Shown here in pieces: positions 48,101 through 60,100 of a stretch of 64,000 nucleotides of DNA. Within the stretch, counting starts at the first letter, position 1; every line of letters begins with the position of its first letter. The notes under the pieces are model-generated. The model worked only from the letters and a program-made list of their open reading frames with translations. It did no database searches and was not told where the DNA came from. Position numbers and translations under genes: made by a program. The DNA comes from Xenopus tropicalis. Taxonomy: Eukaryota; Chordata; Amphibia; Anura; Pipidae. Location of the stretch: contig NC_030678.2 of assembly GCF_000004195.4 (NCBI RefSeq), positions 30,728,201 through 30,792,200 of the forward strand, in the 5' to 3' direction.

Positions 48101-51100
48101 CTGCCAAAAGCAGGAAAAACATTAAATATACTTTCAGTTCTTATTCATCTCTATAAAAGTATATACATTATAAACATTTTTTCTCTGTACCTTGTACTTG
48201 ATCCCAACCAAGGTATAATGAAGGAAAGGTAAAAACTAAGTAAGCTTTATCAGAAAGGTCTATGTAAATACAGCCATAAGCACTCACAGAAACGCTGCAC
48301 TGACTTCTCTGTCAAAAGAAACAGGATTTGTTGTCTCTTTGTTTTCCTGTGCCAGAGACACGCAGCTCTCTCACCTCTCCTGCTCCCCCTCCCTCAAGAA
48401 TGCTAAGAACTCCCTCCCCTCCTTAGGAATGTGGATCTGAGCCAATCAGCAGGAAGCTGACTTACTAACTGAGCAAGTACAGCAGTCTTGGTCGTGGTGC
48501 AGGAGCAAGGCATTATGGGAATTTTCTTTACACAGTTCAGATTTTTATTTTCCTATGAGGCTTCTGATCATCTGAACAGGAGAAATATGGGGAGACTTAA
48601 GGGCACTATTGAGACAACTGAAGGTATGCCTGCAGCTTGAGATTAACTCTTTATTAGCCTTTCCTTCACCTTTAATGTTTAAATGTTTACTTTAGTAGTC
48701 ATAGTCAAGTATAGAGTAGTCATAGTCAAGTATAGTTTAGTAGTCATAGTCAAGTATAGAGATCCTAATAAAGCAAAACCACAGGTCCCAAGCATTCTGG
48801 AAAACATATCTGTATTTTTTAATACAACCCTAAAAATCACAAAAATGATTATCTTTAGAGTCTATCTTTTAAAAATTCTACCCAGAAACAGTGCCCATTG
48901 AGCAGTGCGTATGGGTTCCTGCCCAGTACCAGCAACAACACTGACTGTGGGCCAATAGGGGCACAAATAAAGGCCTACAAACCATATGTAAAATTTAGTC
49001 AAATAGAATAGCTTTGGATACAGTAATAAAGTGTCTTATCTATCAAAGTGTATCAAATGACTAATGCTGGATAAATGGTGCAAAAAGTGTTCTAAATATA
49101 CAAAACAAATAAGTCTCTGGGCTGAAAACTTGTGTTATTGAACCTTTGTGAACCTTTAATGAGTGTTTCTCACTTTGAGAAGTCGCACATGCACAGAATT
49201 GAAAGTTATAGCACAATTCTCTGTGCCCAACATGGCCGATCATGCTAAGTGCTCCCTCCTGATGGGGGTGGCCTACTGCTGGGGGGAGGAGGGCAATTTT
49301 TTTTTAATAAAAACTTTTGTCTCTCTTAACTGGAGTGGATATTCTATTAGCCTGAACCTCTGGTGGGGAAAACAATTTTAGGGTGACAGGTGCCCTTTAA
49401 CAGTGGGGCTTATTATTATTTGTAGTTGGATAGATATAGGCTTAATTGTTCCCAGAGGGGGTTATAATAGACTGCATGCTGCATAGGACAGAATGAGGAC
49501 TACTCAATAGGGACAGTAAGGTATTGCTGTGTCTCTCTGTGAATATTCTCAGAGTTAGTGACTTCCAGTTCCATACTGTACCTTGACAAGAATCACAACA
49601 ATTATTAGAAGAAGCAGAATTCCACCTATGGTGCTCCCAATGATGACTGGCAATGTGTAAATGATCTCATGTTTCAGAAGTGTGATGGTAATCTGATGGA
49701 GAAAAAAGTTTTATGATGCTTTATGATGCAGCACAATTAGGCAATAAATATTATTATTCACGGAATATGGAGTGCTGTTTTTTTCTCTTCATGTATATCA
49801 ACTGACCAAGCACCCAAAATCGAAGAGTGGTCTGACTGCAGACTTCACCTTAAAAAAAAAAAAATATATAAGGGTGAAACTGGATCTTTGACCAAACCAA
49901 GCCTAAGCTTCTCTTTAGGCCAATGGCACAGGGATTGTGTAAACTCAGCGAAGAATATGGCCCATGTGCCAATCTGCTGCCTTCCACTCCTGATTGTGTG
50001 TCCCCGGACAGTCACAGGGTCATACCATCAGCATAGATACATTTGATCATAACAAACATGAACATGCGAGTAAGAAGCCTGATTCCCAAAAACAGTGGAA
50101 AAACACTGTCCATACGACACAATGAATCCATATGGTCTAAAGGCACTTAAACCAATGAAGAGTCGTCTGCTTGTTTCCTAAAGTGCAAACCTGACACACA
50201 CAGCTTTCTCATTACAGTAAATGGTGTGCCATGTGTACCTGGTGCATCCATACATAGCAACCAATAAAGCTGTTTGCTTTCATTGTCAGTATCAGTAAGA
50301 TGCACCTCCTTTTAGTTATGGGATATTTGAAGTAAGCAGCCCCTTGCTGTACCAAACATATTATCTATGTTATATGTATGTTAATTGTATAGATGGCATT
50401 TGCACACACGAGTTGTGCTCACCTGAGCCTTGTGGTCTCCGTGCTTTAGATTCTGATATAATGAACTGTTATACAGAATTTCCCCAGTTACAATCAGCTC
50501 CTGGGTGTCTCCTATAAGCTACAATTGAAAGCAAAAAAAGGTATATTAGAGTGTGTCTAGTGTTATAGATGAATTAAGGTCTGAAATTTGTCATGCATTA
50601 CATACAGTGCTGGCAGGGCTGCCTGGAATAGATAACAAAAAATAACAATAACAAAAACATAGTAGCTATACAAAGCAATAGTGTGTGGGATGCTGGGGTC
50701 AGTGAACCCAGTCTGACAAGTAGGGAGAAGAAAAAGACCAATAGTTTAAGAATCACAAAAAAATGAAGACTGATTAAGTTAAGAATTGGACATTTTATAA
50801 CACGCTAGAAGTTAACTTAAAGTTTAACCACCCCCTTTAAAGCATTCTGTTGCCCCAGCAGCACACTACTCCCTTAGGCAAGGTTCTCACTGTGCCCCAT
50901 GACACTGGGGAAGGGCCATACCACTGGAAACTGTATTTAGTTGCAGGAACAAAGCACATGGAGCCAGATTTGTACATATTATGTGGAATTGGCATTGGTG
51001 CAATGTTTTGCAGTGGCTAAATTGTAAATTGTGGTTAAGCAGGAGATTCCCTTTAACTAAACCCCTACATCACACTCCCATGTAATATGACCTCAAATGT

Positions 51101-54100
51101 TAATAGCTACTTTCTTCCCACTGAAATAAATTACTTGCAGACCATGTGACCAGTAAGCAGAAAGGGGAAGCGAAAGCTTAGATAGCTTCTAGATAATCCA
51201 GAAACACTGATAAAAAAAACTTTTTTGCATTTTTTTTTCTCATAAGACCTGTGTGTGCGGCTTTTGACTCTGTTCGTATATATATATATATGTGTGGGCT
51301 GTTGAATATCAAGGCGACATTTACCTTATTTAATTCCAGCAAGGACATCTCGGCTGTGACAGTTATATCTTCTCGATCATCAGTCATATTGCACTTGATA
51401 TTGACGCAAGTGCAAGACCCAAGGCTCTACCACACAGAGAAAATAAATGGCAAGATCATTCAATACTATACCAGCTGTAAGACAATTCAAGCGGTGTGGC
51501 TTTTAAAGGGATGTAATGCCAAACATTTCCTAATGAAAGAAATATAAATCCAAGCAGCTTTCCAATATGCATTCATTACACATTTTCAGTGGTTTTTGGT
51601 TATTTTTAAATGTAATTGGTATTGAAAACAGTATCTGTTGTGTCTCTGTTCTCTTCACTGCTGGTTCTGGCTACTGAAATAATGTAGCAGAAGCCATTTT
51701 GCAATTTAAAATACCTCACCTGCTTTGCAGTTGCAATTTGAAGGTCTGATCTGCAGGGCTTGGTTTCATTTTTACACTGCGTTGGGTTCTGTGCATAAAA
51801 TAATCAAATATTTATAAGGTTCATTGGTCATAAAACAACACATGAAAAGAACCTTAACACATTTGTGGTAGGTGGGACTTTGTGGGGCCAGGTTATTGTA
51901 AAGTAGTACTGTCCAAATACTGGTCTTTCAACTTTTTCTGGTCTACAACTTCTAGCCCCCTCTGTCTGCCAAGGAGTGGTACTTCAAGAATAAATAAAGG
52001 GTTGCAGTAAAATATGAAGTGTGAATTCTCCCTAACTTTGAGGCCAGACAATTTGAGCCAGTGTGCCCTATTTAATCCAGGCCCAGACTGGCAATCTGTG
52101 GAGGGGCTGCTGTAAGATGCCATAGACAGTCACTGTTTATCAGGCCTGGGTGGGGGGGCTGTTCGGGCCTCTTTGTACTTAAAATGCCAGGGCCTGTTTG
52201 AACCCAAGTCCAGGCTTGATTTAAGCACTTCCTGTACATCATTTCCTGGCCTGAGCATTAAGGTAGTTTTGGCTTGAGTACTGTGGTTTGCCTCTATCTC
52301 TTGCCCCCCCCCCCCATTGCCTTGATCCTGCTTTAGTCCTGCCCCTGCTCCATGCCTGTTCTGCTTGCTCCCAAACAGTTTCCTGTCTGAAAGATTCACC
52401 TAAGATTTCCCCTTAAATCCCTGTCAAAGGGTGTAGTTTTAGGTGGGGGCTTAAGGGGTTTGGCCAAAAGTTTCTGAATGTTTAGTGACCTATACGGGAA
52501 GGCATACACTGGCCTGGTAATTAATTGGGATTGGTATATATTTACATAGCATACATGTACATAAGTATTTTTTACAAGACAAGTACATACCTTGGTCTTC
52601 TGGATGGCTTTAACTGTCCCAATATTGAAACCTTTTATTTTAACTGGCATCTGCACGTCCAAAATCAGTGGCACTTGAAACTGATTCTCTCCATTAACCT
52701 TTAAAAAAAATGCTCAAATAGAAACGCAGCCAAGACAAATCAGTAAAATGTGCAGAGTAATTTGGGATACTTACATGAAAGGTATATTGAATGTCCACAC
52801 TATGAGCTGACTCTTCACTGACATTCACAAAAATTTCTGTTTTGGGCCTATTGTGAGCAATGAACATAAGTTAGCTAATTAGAGCACAATTAGATGTGGT
52901 GGTTATTTCTTATTACAAATAATAAATTAGCTTAGGAAAAAAGACAATGGGCAAGGTTCTATTCAGTACTCCAGTTACTGTTGGCCAGGGTTCTTTTAAT
53001 GGGGGTAAGATATTGTAAGATATTGTTAAAGCCCCCAGAGCTTCATTGATATAATTATTACATTATAATCAAGTCCCTAAATATATACTATATTAAAAAA
53101 TTAGCCCACTATATGGAAACAGACAGAAATGCTCTAAAGTGAAACTAAAATGGCATCTGCTTGTTGTCTTACATGGACTATTTTGTACAGGGCCCTCTTT
53201 ACCTTTTGTATCAGTTGTTCATGTATACACCCCTTTATTGTACAGTTTTATAATACATGTTTGTACTAATAATAATAATTTCAAAAGAATTGATAGAATT
53301 ATCCCTTTACCATCCATGTGGTACAGAGACTGGAACAAAGGTATGACCCTGTTGTTAAAAGAAGGTTTAAATATCACCCCCCCAATGGCTATATTGCGGG
53401 GAAAGCTATATTAGACAATAAACATTTTTACTTGCCTATTAAAATGTGGTGACACAGTGGCTGTGACCTGGTCTGATGGGTATTTGTATTTTGTCTCCAT
53501 GTTTATGTTGGTTTCCTTTGGGTGCTCTGGTTAATTGATTTCTCATAAGTAACCCCTAGTGAACTAGTGCACTTAATCTCAGATCATAATATTTGCAACT
53601 GGGGTCACCCCTTTCCGTCTATGGCCTAGGAATGGTATTGAGAGAGTGGCCACTAGAGTTGTAAGAAGCAGAACAGACAAATCACTATATGAAGTTAGTC
53701 ACCAATATATTTACATTGGTACCAAATCATGTGAAATGTAATATATTTTTATATTCAGCCATGTTTACATTGCTTTTTAAAGGAACCAATCCGGTGGATC
53801 CATTTCCATGTAATAATATAACACAAAAACTTGTGCTGCGGTTCCCAACAGTTATCATAATTTCTAAGAAGTAAACACATTGTCACGTATATTTTAAGGT
53901 CTTAACAAGAAACAATTAACAATTAGCTGACACTTACCCAGTGAGGATGGCAGTGAAGGAATGCTTTACTGAAAGCTCAATTGGCTTAGTCAAAGGTTGG
54001 GAGCCATCATTAATGCTAAAGAAAATAAAATTAGATTATGAGCTTTGTGTATTAAAATTCAGCCTGCATGTTGTGGGTAATAGTCATTGTTTAATTCAGT

Positions 54101-57100
54101 CATTTTATATTTTGCTCTTAGTTTACTTTTTAGTGTTACTGGTGCAGATTCATCTTTGTATGTGTCTTCATTGTTCCCTGGCTGTCAGGCAAAAGTCACA
54201 CCTGAAATGTCACAATCCCATTACAGAAAAGGACTGTGGGCTCACTGAAGAGCCAGACACAGACAGCTGCCTTTTGGACCAGCATAATATTGTGAAATAG
54301 TGTGCAGAATTTACCCACTGTTGCATGTGTACTCACTTGCTAACATTCAGAGAAATGACTGCCTTTTCTGTAGGAAACCTGACTTCTTCCAGTTGCAAGA
54401 TAATAGAAAACTCTGCCTACAAAGAATATAAAATGAAAGAAAAAAAACACATACATGCATCAAACTCAGAAAAAAACAACCTTTTATTTTTCATTTGTAA
54501 ATGAGATGTACATTTTTGCAATGCATGTATATTATTAATATATATATCGTAATCTCAGGTGCAGGCCAGGGGGTGACTGCCACCGTCATTGTGGCAAAAC
54601 TTGGAAATCACCTCTGGGAGGCTGACACTTCTGCGGTATAGCTTTATACATATATATATATACACCAATATGTTATGCAAATAGTTTATGCTTACAGAAG
54701 ACTTGCTGAACACAGGATATCCTATACTGCAGCTCATCACTGAACTGAATGTGGGAAGCATTTCAGGAGGAGAGCACTTGACGACAGGAAACGCCGGCTG
54801 CAAAATTAGCACAGTTAAAATAACATGCAGAATATGCTATGGGTTATCTAACTGTGCAGTTGCAGATATTTAAAGGAAATTCATTTATACTTGAGAAAGA
54901 CATGAATTAAATGAATCAATTCATTCTGGCTCTAAAATCTGAGTTCTTCTTCCACATTGGGGCAGTTGGAGCCTGACAGGGGTTCTTACCGTTTTTACCA
55001 ATTTGAATTGAAGGCTTTTGGGATATATCACCATCATTGTTGTCAGGTATGAACCATCTCCTGAATTCACAAGGGAGATATTCATGATCAGATCTCTGGT
55101 GTAGCCCACGATCAGCTCATTCCTAAGAGAGAATGTAGATACAGGTATTGAACCCCTTATCCGGAAACCCATTATCCAGAAAGTTCCGAATTACGGAAAT
55201 GCCATCTCCCATAGACTCCACTTTAATCAAATAATTCAGATTTTTAAAAATGAATTCCTTTTTCTCTGTAATAATAAAACAGTAGTTTGTACTTGATCCC
55301 AACTAAAATATAATTAATCCTTATTGGAGCCAAAACAATACTACTGGGTTTAATTACTGTTTAAATAATTTTATCAGCAGAATTAAGGTAGGAGATCTGA
55401 ATTACAAAAAGACCCTTTATCCGGAAAACCCCAGGTCCCAAACATTCTGGATAATTGGTCCCATACCTGTACTATAAATACTATAAAGTGACTGTCTTTC
55501 TTGTGTCATTAGCTGCAGAGCAAGTGTGAGAAGTAAATGAGCAAATCATAGCAAAAGATTTGTTATTTACACTCTTACCCAGAAAGCCTTGTTGTCAGGT
55601 GCAATTCAGGAACGCAGACAGGCTTATTATTGCAGTCCTTTTCATAGGGTATCTATAATAACAAAGCAGCCAGTATTTTACTTTAGATATGCAAGGAGTT
55701 TGCAAAGCTGGAGGCACCTGGAGTCAGTGGTGTAACTACAGCAGATGTTACTGGGCCCCCAAAACATTGGCAAGCTGACCCATTTTACCAAGATATATTA
55801 GCATTGCTTAATAATACGGGCCTTATCGGCTCTATACACTTCTGGGCCCCCCTACAACTGCTTTCTCTGTAGTGACACCCCTGCCCAGAATGCCTGTTAA
55901 TTTATTTCATTTCCATACTGCCATGTGAAGCTTACTTACATGCACCAATTTCTTTCTGCTATTGTATTGTTTTAATATAAAACTTTAAAGATTCATGTCT
56001 ATTCCCTCTTAGGTTTGTTGATTGTCCATGATGCACCCAACATATCTGCCTTAACATAAGCATAACAGGGAACTCTTTAGGTCAGAGTTGTTTATACTTT
56101 TCCAGTGCGGGTCGACTTTTTAGGGGCATATATATTAAAATGTGAGTTTAGAGCTTAATACCCACACCCACATTTTTCAGGGTTCTGTTAGTGCCAATAT
56201 AAGTAATTACAGTAAACTATGGGAACATGTGCTAATGTGACATTGATGATACCAGGAGTCCTACCTCAAAATATGTGTGATTGTGGGCATTGTCATACAC
56301 GTCCAGTATTGGTGCTGGAAGGTCCCTGTTTAAATCAGAAACCAAGGTATAGGAAACCTTAATTTTAATACTGGTAAAGCAATCGGTACATGGCTGAAAA
56401 AATGGAAAGAAACAGGAGTTAATATGTAACAATAATTCACAAATAATAAAGCCCCTCAACTATTGACTAGATCAGATAGGAGTCTAATACACTTCAGCAC
56501 TAAAAATACCATTATGATTAAGAAGAGACTTAATTATTAAAATAAATATATAGTCCTTTTCCGTGCAGATTACAGGTGCTCAAGTGGAGTAGTTCAGAGG
56601 ATCAACCAGTATTATAGATGGAACATTTTAGACAGAATAGAGTAGCTAAGGTGGATCAGTGAAAAGCACAGATTTATCTGTCAAAATTACCAGGGCACCT
56701 AATCCACTACAACTGCTAGCAGATATCTAGAAAATGCAGCTTGGGGACTGGTTTTGGAAGTTGTGATTTTTTACGTTTGCTGTCATCAAGGGTTCATCCC
56801 CAGATCCACATATTGACAATACACATATGTGCTTTACGCTAATGTCAAATGTGGCATATTGTTGATTTTTAATGAAAGTTTGCATTGCACATAGGCATGA
56901 TTCTTCCCCCAAAACATGTACTTTCTAGTATTAACTAATATAAGCATGCAAATATCTCAGAAACCAATCAAAAGAGAATCTATCGTTATGTCTTATATTC
57001 ATACTTGTATCAATACCCTTTATACATAATAGGAAATGTTTCCAGCACAGTTACTATACATACATATACACATATATAAAAATATATCCCAAAAATGCAG

Positions 57101-60100
57101 CTCATCCCATGGTTCAATCAAACTAATTGGGCGCAGGTAGGTGAGTGGCTCGTATTATATACTATACACATTACCCCAGCACTCTGTTATGTACTGTAGC
57201 TTTAAGAGAAAATGAAAACCTAATCTTGCACACACTGAAGGAGAAATGTCTACATTTGGTAAAACACATTTAGTTACATGGTTTGAAGAAACTATGCCAA
57301 AGCTGACACGCCCCGTCAAGGCAGTATCCTTGTGTCACTCCCAACCTAGTGAAAGAGAGAGTATATTTTCTTTGTGGAGAGGAAGACCATACCTGTTTTT
57401 CTCTTTATTTGGCATGACCTCTTCCAAAGAAATCATTCAGCTTTTGAGCTTATAAACAAATTCTTAATTGCAAGGCCGTGCCAAAATAAAGAAAAAAGCA
57501 GGTATGGCCTTTCTCCCCCCAAAGAAAGTATACTCTCTCTTTCACTAACTGGGGCACCCTGGGAGGAGGGCCCTGCTAACTTAGTAGTATGTGCCCCATG
57601 ATTACTGATGGTAGTCTTGACCGCTGATTCTGCATCATTATTGTTACAGCAATAACCCTTCCATTTCCCCTTCATCTTCAACAATGACCAACTTTCTGTA
57701 CCTCACTTCCACAAACAAATATTATTGCACTTGGAACTTATTGAATTCTATGTGTTGATTCCATGTAAATGCTTACCAGCACAGTTAACACGAGGTCTGA
57801 ACACTTGACATTTACGAGAAAGAGTTTCCCATTTCCAGAGTCACCTTTCCTAAACTCAATACGTTTCTGTTTCATTTCAACATCGAGGTCCACAGCATAA
57901 TGAAGATGGGATTTTAAAAATTCTAAAAAAAAAATGTAAAGGTTAAAACAAAATAAAGTCAAACAATAAAGCTAAGAGAGCGAGAAACAAAATAACTGCT
58001 TTAATTAAGCACCAAGAATTGCATGAAGCTTGGCACCCATGGATAGTTACAGAGGTGTTACACCAGTGCATTTATTATCTCTTGAATATCCCCAAAAGGG
58101 GAGGGGGGGTCACTTACTCTGCCTTGATCTGTCTTTTTTCTTCCTTTCTGTAATCTTCTTATTAATAGAGAATTACAATTTTGATGTGAAAAATATGTAT
58201 AACGAGTATCATGTATACATTAAATTTTTACATTTCTAAGAATCTACTGACAAAACAAAAAAGCTAGTTTTTTATTGGTAGATTGGAAGCTGCAGTCTTT
58301 CAACCCATCGACTAAAACTATTTCAGAAGCAGCAATAAGTGCTAAAATCTTATTCAACCTGCTTTGCTAAATCTATGATTTGTGCCACAAAATATTTTAA
58401 GGCTGGCTTGCGCCACTTGAGCTGCCAATTAGATCTGTGCTTTTATTTTTTGTAGAAGACTGATCTGAACTAATTGGTAATTGGCTCCTCTTAAAGGAGA
58501 AGGAAAGGCTAAGTCACTTGGGGGTGCCAAAATGTTAGGCACCCCTAAGTGACTTAGATCACTTACCTTCTACCCCGAGCTGGTGCCCCTGTACGGAGAG
58601 AACAGCACCAGCCCGGGGTAGCAGTGAGCGCTTCCTTCTTCCTACTCGCTTGCGCGCGCATGCGCAGTAGAGTGAAAAGCCGAACTTAAACAAGAAAGTC
58701 AGCTTTTCTACTGCGCATGCGCCTGCACATGGATTTCGCCGGCAGAAGAAAAAGGAAGGAGGAAGCGCTTCCTACAGCTGTTCTCTCCTAACAGGGGCAC
58801 CAGCCCAGGGTACAAGGTAAGTGATTTAAGTCACTTGGGGGTGCCTAACATTTTGGCATTTCCTTCTCCTTTAAACTAGTAATTGGCCCCTTTACTAATA
58901 GGTAATACAATTTAGAAAGTTACCCAATCATTTGCATGCTATATGGCATTAGAAAGCAAGCACAGTTTTTAGTTACTGTGACCAAATTCCAGCAGGAACT
59001 CCAGAGTTCCCAAATTTCATAGGATTTAATAGAGTTTATTAAAAAAACAATTTTGTTCCGTTAGTCTCTGTAATTATCACAGACTTGTTAAGGTTTTAAT
59101 GTTAAACTAATGGTACATCAAAAACTGTAACATTGCAATTGTGGGGCTGATTTTCCAAAGTGGGTGCTAAATTGCACCAGTGCAGAAAAGGCAGTCATAA
59201 TGTTGCTTTAATTTGTTAAAAGCAAATGAGCCATTGTGTGTTATATAACATATACAGGTATTGGACCCATTATCCAGAATGCTCGGGACCAAGGGTATTC
59301 CGGATAAGGGGTCTTTCCATAATTTGGATCTCCATACCTTAAGTCTACTAAAAAATGAATAAAACATTAATTAAACCCAATAAGACTGTTTTGCATCCAA
59401 TAAGGATTAATTATATCTTAGTTGGGATCAATTACAAGGTACTGTTTTATTACTACAGAGAAAAAGGAAATCAGTTTTAAAATCTGAATCATTTTATTAA
59501 AATGGAGTCTATGGGGCTTTCTGTAATTTGGAGCTTTCTGGATAACGGGTTTCTAGATAACGGATCCCATACCTGTATACAGATTCAAAAGAGAAAATTA
59601 TTATGTTATTATTATTATTGCCACTTGTTACCATTTTAATCAGTTACCTTGTGGTTTAAATGGTGTTATGGTAAAGCACAGTCTTGCAGTTAGGCTTGTA
59701 TTGCCATTAATAACAGGAATCACTTTAGGTGTCAAATCCACACTGGCCTGCAATTTAATAACTGGACGAGATCTATAAAATCATAAAGGAGAAGTTTTTC
59801 AGCAAAGTGTAGATTTTTCTGTGGTTTGGTTTTGAGAATTGAAGGCATACTCCATATTATTAGAGCATGAAACGTGAAATTAAAAAATAAAGAGAAGATT
59901 CCCAATAACATTAGGGTCAGGCAATTATGTCAAAGATGTATAATATCTGTAAAGCCCGGCAGAATATGTTGGTACTATATAAATATAGTGAGTGGGTCAC
60001 TTGATTAGGGAAAAAAAAGGGAAAAAGTTACAATTGTTGAAGTGACACAAGCTTATTGATTGTGTCCTCAAACATATTTTATAAAAAAAATCACTCATAT